Source: Oscillospiraceae bacterium
GTDB taxonomy: Bacteria; Bacillota; Clostridia; Oscillospirales; Oscillospiraceae
Assembly: GCA_020025305.1 (NCBI GenBank)
Contig: JAHHSG010000008.1
Span: 1-64,000 of the forward strand
Reading direction: 5' to 3'
DNA: 64,000 nt
Shown: positions 27,574 to 36,138 of the stretch, one piece after another
Numbering within the stretch: position 1 is the first letter of the stretch
How the letters are laid out: every line of letters starts with the position of its first letter
The notes under the pieces: generated by a model
The model's database searches: none
What the model was told of the DNA's origin: nothing
Seen by the model: only the letters and a program-made list of their open reading frames with translations
Program-made: the position numbers and the translations under genes

Positions 27574-27595
27574 CTGACTATAGAAAGCGGATCTA

Positions 27596-28141
27596 TTATC
27601 CTTGCATATGGATCATATCAATGCCGCGCTGCAGCATCTCCGCAGTGACAGCGCCACGTGCTTGTGCAACAGCGTTTCCGTCAGCATCAATAAAGAAAGT
27701 GGCAGGCAGGCCGGTAAGACCATAGGCACCGAAAGCACTGCCCGCAGTGTCATAGTAAACAGGGAAGCTGTAGTCAGTCTTTCCGATAAAGGCCTCAGCA
27801 ACATCAGGGGATTCCTGTACGTTGACCATGAGGAACTGTACTTCATCTCCGTACTTCTTAAAACTCTCTTCAAAATGAGGCATCTCTTTGACGCAAAAGT
27901 CGCACCAGGTGGCCCAGAAGTTCATCACCAAGGGCTTTCCGCGAAAGTCTTCCAAAGAGACAGAAGCACCATGGCTGTCGGTGACGGTGAAATTAGGCGC
28001 AGCCACAGGGCCTTGGCTGCCCTGTTGAGTGGGGGTAATGGTAGTATTTCCCTGATTACTCAAGCGGGCATAGAGGAAACCTGCGCCGCCCAGCACCAGC
28101 ACCAGAATGAAAACAATGACCAGCAGTTTTTTATTTTTCAT
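27596..28141 (-). CDS. TlpA/ResA-like membrane-anchored thioredoxin
   Basis: A 181-residue thiol-disulfide oxidoreductase with an N-terminal membrane anchor (residues 5-26) and an extracytoplasmic thioredoxin fold. The active site is WATWCDFC (Cys80 and Cys83), with GLPATFFID carrying the cis-proline. No lipobox cysteine follows the anchor. It likely receives electrons from the CcdA protein encoded just upstream and reduces disulfides outside the membrane. AGGAG favours the ATG at 28141 over the ATG at 28150, which abuts the ribosome site. It is the last gene of the trxA-trxB-DUF6132-ccdA-tlpA operon. Confidence 0.9.
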   Translation of the reverse strand: MKNKKLLVIVFILVLVLGGAGFLYARLSNQGNTTITPTQQGSQGPVAAPNFTVTDSHGASVSLEDFRGKPLVMNFWATWCDFCVKEMPHFEESFKKYGDEVQFLMVNVQESPDVAEAFIGKTDYSFPVYYDTAGSAFGAYGLTGLPATFFIDADGNAVAQARGAVTAEMLQRGIDMIHMQG

Positions 28142-28153
28142 ATTTTCCATCTC

Positions 28154-28816
28154 CTATGCGAGCAGAGTCAAAAGCCGACGCAATGTTCCGGTGGCCATCA
28201 GAACACCGATCACAATCAAAAGGCTGCCGCTGACAATGTTGATGATGCGGTAGTTGCGTTTGATCCAATCAAAGGCGGACTTCAGATAGTCAATGAGGAC
28301 GGCGCTGAGCAGGAAGGGAATACCAAGCCCCAGAGAATAGAGCAGAAGCATCAGTGTCCCCTCCAGCACATGTCCCTGCTGGGAGGCCAGCATAAGGGCA
28401 GAACCCAGGAAGGCGCCGACACAGGGCGTCCACCCAAGAGAAAAAACCATACCAAAGAGAAAGGCGGAAACAAAGCCCAGTTCTCGGCCGACCATAGAAT
28501 GACTGCTGCCCCGGAAGAGGTTGATCCTAAAGACACCTAAAAAGTGCAGGCCGAAGAAAATGACCACCAGACCAGAAATAACGTTTAATGCAGTCTGATG
28601 GGTGTGCAGGAAACTGCCCAGTGTGCCTGCTAAAGCGCCCATAGCGGTAAAAATCACTGTGAAGCCCAGCACAAAGCCGGCGGCGCCACGTAATGTTTTT
28701 TTCAAAGAACGCTCCCCGCCTCCTGCAAAATAGGAGATATAAACCGGCAGCATAGGCAGCAGGCACGGAGAAATAAAGGTGATGATGCCTTCCAAAAAGG
28801 CGATAAAATATTGCAT
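28154..28816 (-). CDS. ccdA: CcdA-type transmembrane thiol electron carrier
   Basis: A 220-residue, six-helix DsbD/CcdA family protein moving reducing equivalents from cytoplasmic thioredoxin across the membrane. Typical parts are FISPCLLPMLPVY near the N-terminus and FSLGWTPCVGAFLG in the second half, each with the redox cysteine. It lies between genes for thioredoxin, its reductase and an external TlpA-like acceptor, which gives a complete relay. Spacing to both neighbours is 2-12 bases. Confidence 0.94.
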   Translation of the reverse strand: MQYFIAFLEGIITFISPCLLPMLPVYISYFAGGGERSLKKTLRGAAGFVLGFTVIFTAMGALAGTLGSFLHTHQTALNVISGLVVIFFGLHFLGVFRINLFRGSSHSMVGRELGFVSAFLFGMVFSLGWTPCVGAFLGSALMLASQQGHVLEGTLMLLLYSLGLGIPFLLSAVLIDYLKSAFDWIKRNYRIINIVSGSLLIVIGVLMATGTLRRLLTLLA

Positions 28817-28818
28817 GG

Positions 28819-29004
28819 TTACTCCTTAGTTTCTTTTGCGGTAATACCGGAGAGGAGAAAGCCGATAAATCCGGTATAGAGCATGGTCAGCCACGGACTG
28901 AATGTTATGGGGCAAGTGCCGTTACAGCCGAAGAAGTGGTAGTACAATAGCCCAAGCAGCGCCCCGCTGGCCATAAAGACCAGAACGCGGATGCTCTTTT
29001 TCAT
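28819..29004 (-). CDS. DUF6132 small membrane protein
   Basis: A 61-residue protein with two membrane helices flanking the conserved loop FGCNGTCPITFSPW, which contains two cysteines four residues apart (GCNGTCP). This matches the DUF6132 pattern. It overlaps trxB by four bases and precedes ccdA by two, so it is tightly embedded in the redox operon. A role as a small thiol-active membrane partner is an inference from the cysteines and context. Confidence 0.82.
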   Translation of the reverse strand: MKKSIRVLVFMASGALLGLLYYHFFGCNGTCPITFSPWLTMLYTGFIGFLLSGITAKETKE

Positions 29005-29930
29005 GATACGCTCTGTCCTGCCAAATATTCTTCTGCATAGAAGGCGGCCATAGCGCCGTCAGAGACAGCCGTAACCACTTGGCGCAATGCCTTGGTGCGC
29101 AGATCCCCCGCGGCAAATAGACCGGGGATGCTGGTGCGGGTGGTCTCATCTGCTTTGATGTAGCCGCTGTCGTTCAGCTCGACCTTGCCCTTGACAAGAT
29201 CGGTGTTGGGGACACGGCCTACGCTGACAAAAATGCCGTCGCAGGGGAGGACGGATTCCGCCCCGGTGGTCACATCCTTCAGGCGAATCCCCGTCAGGCG
29301 GTCATCATGCAGCAGCTCGGTGACAGTGCTGTTCCAGCGGAACTCCACATTTTCCTGCTGCATCAAAGCGTCGTGGTATATCTTGGTGGCCCGCAGCGTA
29401 TCACGGCGGTGCACAATGATCACCTTTTTGCAGATGCGGGAGAGGAGCATGGCATCGGCTACAGCGCTGTTTCCGCCGCCAATCACAGCCACGGTTTTCC
29501 CACGGTAAGCCATACCATCGCAGGCGGCACAGTAGTTGACCCCGCGTCCGATGAGGGATTGTTCTCCCTCCACACCTAAATTGCGCGGATTGGCACCGGT
29601 GGCGAGGATGACAGTGCGGCCATGGAACACACCTTCACTGGTGTGGACGTGCTTGATGCTGCCGGAGAGATCCAAAGATCCCACATCCGCCAGTTCGGTC
29701 ACGGTGCCGAAGCGCTCTGCCCCCTGCTGCATCTTTTCACCCAGTGTGAACCCGTCGATGCCGGACTCAAAGCCGGGATAGTTGTCAATCTGTGAGGTGA
29801 GAGCCATCTGACCGCCGGCGGACAGTTTCTCCAAAACAATGGTGTCCAACCCGGCACGGGCGGCGTAGAGTGCCGCCGTGTAGCCGGCGGGGCCGCCGCC
29901 GACAATGATTACATCATAGATGTGTTCCAT
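29001..29930 (-). CDS. trxB: Thioredoxin-disulfide reductase
   Basis: A 309-residue FAD/NADPH flavoprotein that reduces thioredoxin. FAD-binding GGGPAG is at residues 11-16, the redox pair CAAC at 134-137 (CAACDG), the NADPH site GGGNSAVADAM follows, and the C-terminal FAD motif is LFAAGDL. It starts 14 bases after trxA. Confidence 0.96.
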   Translation of the reverse strand: MEHIYDVIIVGGGPAGYTAALYAARAGLDTIVLEKLSAGGQMALTSQIDNYPGFESGIDGFTLGEKMQQGAERFGTVTELADVGSLDLSGSIKHVHTSEGVFHGRTVILATGANPRNLGVEGEQSLIGRGVNYCAACDGMAYRGKTVAVIGGGNSAVADAMLLSRICKKVIIVHRRDTLRATKIYHDALMQQENVEFRWNSTVTELLHDDRLTGIRLKDVTTGAESVLPCDGIFVSVGRVPNTDLVKGKVELNDSGYIKADETTRTSIPGLFAAGDLRTKALRQVVTAVSDGAMAAFYAEEYLAGQSVS

Positions 29931-29944
29931 GGAGAGTTCCTTTC

Positions 29945-30262
29945 TCAGAGATTTTCTGCGATGAAGCTTTCAATCTTAGCTTTGGATTCGGGAGCAACGA
30001 TATCCGCTGCACGCTGGCCGTTCTTAAAGATCACCAGGGTGGGGATCACCTCAATATGAAAGCGGTCCGCCAGCTCGGACTCATCGTCGATGTTGACCTT
30101 ACCTACGGCCAGCGTGTCGGCGTACTGCTCGGCAATCTTGTCGAAAGCGGGGCCAATCCGGCGGCAGTACACGCACCAAGGGGCCCAAAATTCCACCAGA
30201 ACGGGTTTGTCACCCTCCATAGCCTTGTTAAAAAGATCCTTGTTCCAATTCATAGCAGTCAT
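29945..30262 (-). CDS. trxA: Thioredoxin
   Basis: A 105-residue thioredoxin with active site WAPWCVYCRRIGP (Cys30, Cys33) instead of the usual CGPC, and cis-Pro74 in EVIPTLVIF. The CVYC dipeptide suggests a changed redox potential or partner choice. AAAGGAA upstream marks the ATG at 30262. It is the first gene of the redox operon, read from an extended -10 promoter with an overlapping palindrome. Confidence 0.93.
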   Translation of the reverse strand: MTAMNWNKDLFNKAMEGDKPVLVEFWAPWCVYCRRIGPAFDKIAEQYADTLAVGKVNIDDESELADRFHIEVIPTLVIFKNGQRAADIVAPESKAKIESFIAENL

Positions 30263-30298
30263 AGTTGACGTTCCTTTCTTTTGTTTTATGTTGTCCTT

Positions 30299-30327
30299 AG
30301 TATACCACAAGACGGTAAAATTACCGT
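30299..30327 (-). promoter_or_regulatory. Redox operon promoter with overlapping palindromic operator
   Basis: Extended -10 TGGTATACT (hexamer 30304-30299). A perfect dyad ACGGTAA-AA-TTACCGT at 30312-30327 covers the place where the -35 box should be. A repressor or activator site is inferred; no regulator is identified. Confidence 0.6.
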
Positions 30328-30795
30328 GATTTTGTCACATGTGTTTTTATATAGGCCATTGAGAGGTTTATATTCCTGATAACGTCACATCACTTGATGT
30401 GTCTTGATTATACCAGTGTTTTGCAAAATGGAGACTGGTATATCACTTTGTATCAGGCTGCATAGCTTATGGCTAAGTAGGTCAATCGTTCGCCTATGGC
30501 GTCAAAAGGATCAGATTTACTGATATGAATTGCTTGATGCAATATGCGGACAGTAAGCATACCGCATCATAAAAAAGGTCGCTTGAGCAGCGGCCTGTTT
30601 TTATGATGCGGTCGATAAAATTTTTTAACGTCTCTTTAAGAGGCTGCTGGTCATAACCCTTCTGGGGCTGGTGCAAACCCTGGGGGCTGTGGACCCGGGT
30701 GCCAGTGTGTTTTCTGAATTTCCGGGGGTACGTCTGTAAATCATCCTGTGAAAAGAGAATTGCAGCAAGGCTGTATACATGATCTCAGAGACAGA
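30328..30795. other. Intergenic region with dyads, no recognised gene
   Basis: Between the redox operon and the end of the heme operon. Dyads: CACATCA-CT-TGATGTG (30386-30401) and TATACCAGT ... ACTGGTATA (30409-30417, 30434-30442), plus the large hairpin at 30561. A - strand frame (30494-30676) lacks a ribosome site and is not called. Confidence 0.5.
30561..30612. terminator. Large hairpin, probable terminator
   Basis: Perfect 15-bp outer stem ACCGCATCATAAAAA / TTTTTATGATGCGGT enclosing an AGGTCGCT / AGCGGCCT hairpin. A and T tracts inside the stem make it terminator-like on both strands. It lies downstream of the heme operon. Confidence 0.6.
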
Positions 30796-31200
30796 TCAGT
30801 GCTCAGGCTGGACTTCCGTTTTTTCGGAAATGGTCTTGACGCCAAAAAAGAAGTATACGACATGGCAAATCCAGACCACGGCCAAGATCGCGCATGGAAT
30901 ATAAATCCCTTTGCGGAACATGAGCATAAAACCAATCGCCATCATCAGTGTCACAGAACTTACAATGGTGAGCTTGGTTTTCATCAGCATTCCTTTTTTC
31001 TTGACGTAGGACTCCAGATGCTTCTTGTACATCTCAGTACCAAGGAACCAATCATGGAGGCGCTGGGAGCTATTGGCAAAAAAGAAAACCGTGGCCAGAA
31101 AGAAAGGAACGGTGGGCAAAATCGGAAGTGCTATACCGATACAGCCCAGCGCCAAACAGAGGCAGCCCAATATCAAAAAAATAACGCGCTTAAGTTTCAT
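30796..31200 (-). CDS. DUF454 (YbaN-like) inner-membrane protein
   Basis: A 134-residue DUF454 protein with helices at about residues 5-40 (LGCIGIALPILPTVPFFLA, the family hallmark) and 75-120. In several bacteria DUF454 genes sit in heme or iron uptake loci; here it follows the ABC ATPase gene by 26 bases. AAGGAG supports the ATG at 31200. Function is not established. Confidence 0.88.
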   Translation of the reverse strand: MKLKRVIFLILGCLCLALGCIGIALPILPTVPFFLATVFFFANSSQRLHDWFLGTEMYKKHLESYVKKKGMLMKTKLTIVSSVTLMMAIGFMLMFRKGIYIPCAILAVVWICHVVYFFFGVKTISEKTEVQPEH

Positions 31201-31226
31201 TGTTCTTCTCCTTTTTAGTCGGGAAT

Positions 31227-32003
31227 TCACACAGGAATGACAAAGGGCTTTCCGTCTACCGTCCGAATTTGCAAATCTACATCATAGACCTCTCGCACAA
31301 GCGCAGTGGTAATGATTTCTTCCGGAATCCCGTGGGCTATCATCTTTCCGCCTTTCATAGCAACGATTTCATCACTATAGTACAGCGATTGGTTAATATC
31401 ATGGAGCACCATGATGACAGTGATGCCAAACTCTTGGTTTAAGCGCTTAATAAGGTGTAGAATATCCAGCTGATACCGTATATCCAGATAGGTGGTGGGC
31501 TCGTCCAACAGGAGGACCTTTGTGTCCTGTGCAAGCGCCATAGCAATCCAAACCCGCTGCTTTTGCCCCCCGGACAGTTCCGTGATAGGCTTATCCTTGA
31601 TTGCGGCCGTATCGGTGATTTCCAAGGCCCATTGTACCTTGGCTTCATCTTCGGCAGAGTCGGGAGAAAGCCCCATGGTGTGGTAAGGGGTTCTTCCATA
31701 AGACACCAGTTTTTCAACACACAAATCAGAGGGTGCGGTATTGTGCTGATGGACAATGGCTACCTGTTTTGCAAAATTCTTAATACGGCAGGATACCACA
31801 TTTTTCCCATACAGAGTGATTTCTCCTGCGTCAGGGGTTAAGTTTTTTGTCATCAAATTAAAAAGAGTGCTCTTGCCGCAGCCGTTAGCGCCGATCAGCG
31901 TTGTGATGGCCCCTTCGTGAATGGTTAAGTCCAGTCCTTTTAATACTTCATGTTTGCCATAAGCAAAAGAAAGTCCCTTGATCTTAAATACATCAGTTGC
32001 CAT
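31227..32003 (-). CDS. ABC transporter ATPase, FecE type (heme/iron uptake)
   Basis: A 258-residue ATPase with Walker A GANGCGKSTLF, signature LSGGQKQRVWIAMA, Walker B VLLLDEPTTYLD and H-loop VLHDINQSL. It belongs to the siderophore/heme/B12 importer class. It overlaps the permease gene by 11 bases. Together with the adjacent permease, binding lipoprotein, Shp-like and NEAT genes it most likely powers heme import. Confidence 0.94.
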   Translation of the reverse strand: MATDVFKIKGLSFAYGKHEVLKGLDLTIHEGAITTLIGANGCGKSTLFNLMTKNLTPDAGEITLYGKNVVSCRIKNFAKQVAIVHQHNTAPSDLCVEKLVSYGRTPYHTMGLSPDSAEDEAKVQWALEITDTAAIKDKPITELSGGQKQRVWIAMALAQDTKVLLLDEPTTYLDIRYQLDILHLIKRLNQEFGITVIMVLHDINQSLYYSDEIVAMKGGKMIAHGIPEEIITTALVREVYDVDLQIRTVDGKPFVIPV

Positions 32004-32985
32004 AAGAGTGTTTCGACCTCCTCAAAAGTATAATAAAGAAAGGACCACCAATGACAGACATAATGACCGTGGCGTTGATTTCATAAGGATAGGCAATGGT
32101 TCTTCCGACTGTATCGGCCAGAAGGAAAGTAAAGCCTCCCAGTAGAATTGTATAGGGAATGAGCAGCTTGTGATTGCTGCCTACTAAGAGTCTTGCTATA
32201 TGGGGCACAATCAGACCCAAGAAACTAATGGGACCGATGATCGCGGTAGAGATGCCTGCCAGCAACACGGCGATGACAGAGATCAGAATGCGGCTGCGGG
32301 TTACATTCACACCCAGAGAGCGGGCAGTCTTGTCTTCTAACTGGAGAAGATTACACTGATTGGTAACAAAGAAACTGAGAATCAAGCCAATGACTGCATA
32401 TATGAAAAGGGTTTCAAAATCATCCCAGGTTTTCATGGTGATATTGGCATTGACAATGCTTGCAACGCCTGAGAAGTTGGAACCGGTACCGGAATTAAAG
32501 GCACTCATAAGCCCTGTAAACATGGCGTTGACAGCAACGCCGACAAGGATAATGCGTAAAGGCGATAATCCCTCTTTATAAGAAAGACTGTATACCAGAA
32601 GAAATGCCAGCATACCACCCATAAATGCAAATAAGGGGGTGAAAAAATAGAGTGAAGGGAAAAAAGCTGTAACAAGAACAGAGACTAAACTGGCACCGGA
32701 ACTGATACCGATGATGCCGGGGTCTGCCAGGGGATTCTTCATTACGGCCTGTAAAAGCACACCGGAAACAGCCATAGAAGCGCCGCCCAAAATCGCAATG
32801 AGAATGCGAGGAAAGCGCAGATCGTAAATGGTAGCAACATCAGGATTATATGCTACAAATAATCCCTTCAGCAGTTCTGGTGGGCTTACCTTCAAAGAAC
32901 CGGTATTGACAGCGAACAGAAAAAGGGTGAGCAAGGCCGCCGCTGTTACAATAAAGGATATGACTTTTTTCTTTGTGGAAATCAA
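31993..32985 (-). CDS. FecCD-family ABC permease (heme/iron uptake)
   Basis: A 330-residue permease with about nine to ten helices. FecCD hallmarks are RFPRILIAILGGASMAVSG, NPLADPGIIGISSGASL and the cytoplasmic EAA-like GPISFLGLIVPHIARLLVG. The start codon is TTG at 32985 with GGGAGGG about six bases upstream; no better ATG is near. A homodimer would form the channel. Confidence 0.94.
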   Translation of the reverse strand: MISTKKKVISFIVTAAALLTLFLFAVNTGSLKVSPPELLKGLFVAYNPDVATIYDLRFPRILIAILGGASMAVSGVLLQAVMKNPLADPGIIGISSGASLVSVLVTAFFPSLYFFTPLFAFMGGMLAFLLVYSLSYKEGLSPLRIILVGVAVNAMFTGLMSAFNSGTGSNFSGVASIVNANITMKTWDDFETLFIYAVIGLILSFFVTNQCNLLQLEDKTARSLGVNVTRSRILISVIAVLLAGISTAIIGPISFLGLIVPHIARLLVGSNHKLLIPYTILLGGFTFLLADTVGRTIAYPYEINATVIMSVIGGPFFIILLRRSKHSYGN

Positions 32986-33046
32986 AAGGAACCCTCCCTT
33001 TTTGGATACCGCCGGTATGCCTCCATACCGTGCGGTGTTTTTCTGA

Positions 33047-33928
33047 TTAATCTCCGTAGAGCAGGGTCAGCAGAGATTGCAGCGCTTCAGGGTAACTGAA
33101 GTTTGCACTCATATTGAAGAGGCTGGGGTCTAAATCGTAAACTTTGCCGTTTTGTACGGCTGCAAAGTGCTTCCAAATATCATTGGTTCGGAATTCTTCT
33201 TCAAACATTGCCATCACATCATCTGGAAGGGCATGGGCGGCTCTTAAAATAATATCAGGCTCTTTGACCTTCATATCCTCCGTGTTGGCAGTGAGAAACT
33301 CCTGCCCATCGCCGTCACCATAGATATTCTCACCGCCGGCCAGCTTCACGAGACTTCCTACATAGCTGGATTCCGTGGCAACGATATAGGAGCCAGGCAG
33401 ACCCATGAGCACCAGAACACGAGGCGGCGTTTTCTCCCCGAAGGATGCTTTAAAACTTGTCATAAAGCTGTCAAATTCCTCTAGCAGCTCTTTTGCCTCT
33501 GCCTGCCGGCCAAACTTTTCGCCTAAGCCTTCGATGGAGGCATACATCCCCTCGACGCTCTTGAGATCCAAAAAGATGGAGGCCTCGCCAATACCGGCGT
33601 ATTTGGGCTGCAGGTCATTTTGCAGTGTAGCGGGAGAGAGAATATAGTCTGGTTTTAAAGATTTTAAAATCTCAAGATCGGGATTCATGGGAAGTCCCAC
33701 CTGAGGAAGATCGGCATACTCCTCAGGCAGAGAACTGGCGGTAGTACAGACGCCAACTAAATCCAAATGCAGTTTGCTGCAGATTTGGGCTACAGCGGCG
33801 GAAGTGGCGATGAGACGCACATTTTCTGACCCTGATGTCTGCTGCAATTCTTCCGGGTGCTGGTTTACGCAGGATGTGAGAGAAAGCATCATGGTCAAGC
33901 ACAGCAGCAACGAAATAATACGTTTCAT
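33047..33928 (-). CDS. Heme/iron-binding lipoprotein of the ABC importer
   Basis: A 293-residue class III binding protein (PeriplasmicBP_2 fold). A type II signal peptide ends in the lipobox LTSC, followed by NVRLIATSAAVAQICSKL, a long central helix and the second lobe. It resembles IsdE/HtsA-type heme receptors in size and in its position beside an Shp-like gene. GGGAG places the start at the ATG at 33928, three codons inside a longer GTG-started frame. The ligand is inferred from context. Confidence 0.9.
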   Translation of the reverse strand: MKRIISLLLCLTMMLSLTSCVNQHPEELQQTSGSENVRLIATSAAVAQICSKLHLDLVGVCTTASSLPEEYADLPQVGLPMNPDLEILKSLKPDYILSPATLQNDLQPKYAGIGEASIFLDLKSVEGMYASIEGLGEKFGRQAEAKELLEEFDSFMTSFKASFGEKTPPRVLVLMGLPGSYIVATESSYVGSLVKLAGGENIYGDGDGQEFLTANTEDMKVKEPDIILRAAHALPDDVMAMFEEEFRTNDIWKHFAAVQNGKVYDLDPSLFNMSANFSYPEALQSLLTLLYGD

Positions 33929-33941
33929 AGGCTTCACTCCC

Positions 33942-34805
33942 TTACTTCTTTTTCCTGAAGAAACCGAAGTACCACACGCAGCCGCCTATGGCTGTCACTG
34001 CCACCACGACAATGGCAACAGTGATAAAAGTGTGCATATGACTGCCTTTATCCGCCGCCTTTTCGGACTTATCTACCACATTGCCCTGATTGTCAAATTC
34101 CTGAATGCCAGGTTTTTTATTGTCGTTTTTCTGAGGCTTTTTGGTTTCCTCAACTTTTTTAGAATCCTCGTGCTTCTCTTCTTGCGGGGACTGAACGGCA
34201 GGTGCGTTTGCTTCGGTCGCTGAGGGATTTTCCGGTTTTTCAGGTTCTGACGGTGACTGGGAAGGAGTTTCGGGCGCAGGGGATACGACACTGACACTGG
34301 TGATAAAGTCTTCACTGCCAGATATTAAATCAGAAAGCGTAATAAAAAAGACAACATCACGCCCCATAGCATTCACTGTTATGCTGCAGCGAATGATGGA
34401 AGACTCACTATTGATGCGCATACGGTAGTCCACTGTGTTGGCACCGTAATTTTCTTGCATACAGGTGGCGGAAACAGAAGCACCATCCACCTGAAACTGT
34501 GGGTTGGCGATGTTATCCGCCAATTGCAGGCGAATAGTTGCGTAGGTATTGCCGTTTGCGTCCACTTCTACAAGGGCTTTTTTGTAAGTGGCAGACTCGG
34601 TCATAGACTGCCCCAGAACTTCGGAACTTTCACCACCGGAGTCCTCTATGACACCTGTGGAGGGATTACGGTATTGGGGATGTGCACGAGCAATATAAAT
34701 GCCGTTGGAGGCAGCAAATACGGGAACAGTAGTGATGCTTGCCACAAGGACAAGCATCACTACCATGCTGCACATCGCTAAAAATCTTTTGGCGGTAGTG
34801 TGCAT
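33942..34805 (-). CDS. Shp-like surface heme-binding protein
   Basis: A 287-residue protein: signal peptide (1-32), one heme-binding Shp-type domain (about 35-165), a Pro/Glu/Lys-rich stalk (about 170-255) and a C-terminal helix with KKK tail (about 262-287). The domain matches streptococcal Shp along its length (YRNPSTGVIEDSGGES, LGQSMTES, AMGRDVVFFITLSDLI). Shp binds heme with two methionines, Met66 and Met153; the matching positions here are Met68 and Met147. AAAGGAG supports the ATG at 34805. It probably passes heme from the NEAT protein to the lipoprotein encoded next. Confidence 0.87.
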   Translation of the reverse strand: MHTTAKRFLAMCSMVVMLVLVASITTVPVFAASNGIYIARAHPQYRNPSTGVIEDSGGESSEVLGQSMTESATYKKALVEVDANGNTYATIRLQLADNIANPQFQVDGASVSATCMQENYGANTVDYRMRINSESSIIRCSITVNAMGRDVVFFITLSDLISGSEDFITSVSVVSPAPETPSQSPSEPEKPENPSATEANAPAVQSPQEEKHEDSKKVEETKKPQKNDNKKPGIQEFDNQGNVVDKSEKAADKGSHMHTFITVAIVVVAVTAIGGCVWYFGFFRKKK

Positions 34806-34818
34806 AGAATTATCTCCT

Positions 34819-36021
34819 TTATTTGACAGTGCTGCGCTTCTTGCCAAGCAGCATGACCGTGACAGCTGCGCAGGCCAGCACCATCAAAGAGATCAGTGCG
34901 GCCATGTTCGTAGCATCGCCAGTCTGCGGGGCAGAGGGGGTAGTAGGAGTGGTCTGCGGAGCAATGGGCGTGGCTGCCGAGGAAGTACTGCCTTCTTCTA
35001 CCAGCGCATAGGTGCTGAAACTCTTCTGAACAACCGTGAAGCAGCTGCCCTCTGCACTGCCGTTAATTCTGGTTTTGGTACCGTCCTCGTTGATCCGATA
35101 AACGGCGAGTTTATCAACGTTATAATCTGTTGGGATGGGATAAGAAACGCTGACCTTACTGTTAGGCTGTACTGTTTCGCCCTTCTGATTTTCAAAATGA
35201 ATCTCAAAAAGCTGGAACTTCTTGCCGGTGTTATCCAATACCTTGGCGGCTGCATCGTAGCCTTCGTCGCCCTGATGGATAGGAGTTACGACCAGGGACA
35301 CTTCTTCGGTGAACACGTTTTCATCTGCGTAAATTCTGATGCCGGTCTCTTTGTCTTCGATATCCACTGCCGGATGATCAGGCTCAGGCTTCTCAGGCTC
35401 GGGCTTCTGGGGTTCAGGCTTCTGGGGCTCAGGCTTTTCGGGTTCGGGCTTTTCGGGCTCGGGTTGGGGTTCATCCCAAACCAGATCTGTCACAGACATT
35501 CTGAAGTTCACATTCGTGAACATAAATACATTAACGAAGGCAGTAGCGGGCAGCACGGATTCTTCCAATGCGGTCTTGGGCAGAGTGAGCGTCAAAACCT
35601 GAGCAGGAATCTGAGCACCCTTTTTCAGACCAAAGCCAGGGTTGTCTGTCTTGACAGTCATCATAGGTTTGCTGGCAATGTCAGACTCGGCTGTATAGAT
35701 CTGGCCATTATAAGTCACCTTGAAATCCTTCACAGTACCATCCTTACCCATGTCGGGAAAAGCGGGAACAGGATAGGCAACATAGAGTTTTAAAGTGGCG
35801 TTATCGCCATGTACTTCTACTTCGGCCTTTTCTGCGAACATAACATCGCACATACTGGGTTTGTCTTGATTCTCATGCAGCATGGCTGTAGTGAACGTGC
35901 CTTGCTGATCCGCAGAGGCATCCTCTGCGGCATAAGCCATGGCGGGAAACGTTCCCAACACCATAACCAATGTCAGCAGCATGGACAGCAGTCCTTTGCT
36001 CAAATGTTTCGTTTTCATCAT
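34819..36021 (-). CDS. Surface NEAT-like heme-binding protein with sorting signal
   Basis: A 400-residue secreted protein. Signal peptide about 1-31; NEAT-like domain about 42-184 (LHENQDKPSMCDVMF, NATLKLYVAYP, SVTDLVWDEP); a proline-glutamate repeat spacer (PEKPEPQKPE units, about 185-217); a second beta domain (about 220-342); and a C-terminal APQTGD, hydrophobic helix and KKR tail. The APQTG motif is an LPXTG variant for a sortase. GGAGG gives the ATG at 36021; a TTG lies one codon earlier. It is the first gene of the heme operon. Confidence 0.83.
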   Translation of the reverse strand: MMKTKHLSKGLLSMLLTLVMVLGTFPAMAYAAEDASADQQGTFTTAMLHENQDKPSMCDVMFAEKAEVEVHGDNATLKLYVAYPVPAFPDMGKDGTVKDFKVTYNGQIYTAESDIASKPMMTVKTDNPGFGLKKGAQIPAQVLTLTLPKTALEESVLPATAFVNVFMFTNVNFRMSVTDLVWDEPQPEPEKPEPEKPEPQKPEPQKPEPEKPEPDHPAVDIEDKETGIRIYADENVFTEEVSLVVTPIHQGDEGYDAAAKVLDNTGKKFQLFEIHFENQKGETVQPNSKVSVSYPIPTDYNVDKLAVYRINEDGTKTRINGSAEGSCFTVVQKSFSTYALVEEGSTSSAATPIAPQTTPTTPSAPQTGDATNMAALISLMVLACAAVTVMLLGKKRSTVK

Positions 36022-36105
36022 CAATAATCCTCCAAACTTTCCGTAATGAATTTATTTTTGCCTGATTTTTGATACCGTCCTTTCCAACAAAATTCCAGTT
36101 AATGG

Positions 36106-36122
36106 GATTAGCGTTTGCTAAC
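36106..36122. promoter_or_regulatory. Palindromic operator, copy 1
   Basis: GATTAGC-GTTT-GCTAAC. Read on the other strand it is GTTAGC-N4-GCTAATC, the same as copy 2 at 36264. It resembles DtxR/Fur-type metal-repressor sites. Confidence 0.6.
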
Positions 36123-36138
36123 TGGTGCTTTAAATAAA

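Larger units (their letters stand above)
27191..27595. other. Intergenic region between convergent genes, hairpin rich
   Basis: About 400 bases without a recognised gene. It holds a 17-bp palindromic repeat shared with 46.3 kb, one small reading frame and three successive hairpins (entered separately). It may be the remnant of a small mobile or repetitive element; no transposase sequence was recognised. Confidence 0.5.

Noticed and set aside
30494..30676. A 60-codon - strand frame with a segment reminiscent of a recombinase tail
   Set aside because: It crosses the large hairpin at 30561-30612 and has no ribosome site; resemblance is too weak to call a mobile element.
35370..35470. Short tandem repeats in DNA that look CRISPR-like or like a satellite
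   Set aside because: They encode the in-frame PEKPEPQKPE-type spacer of the NEAT surface protein; there are no spacers and no cas genes.
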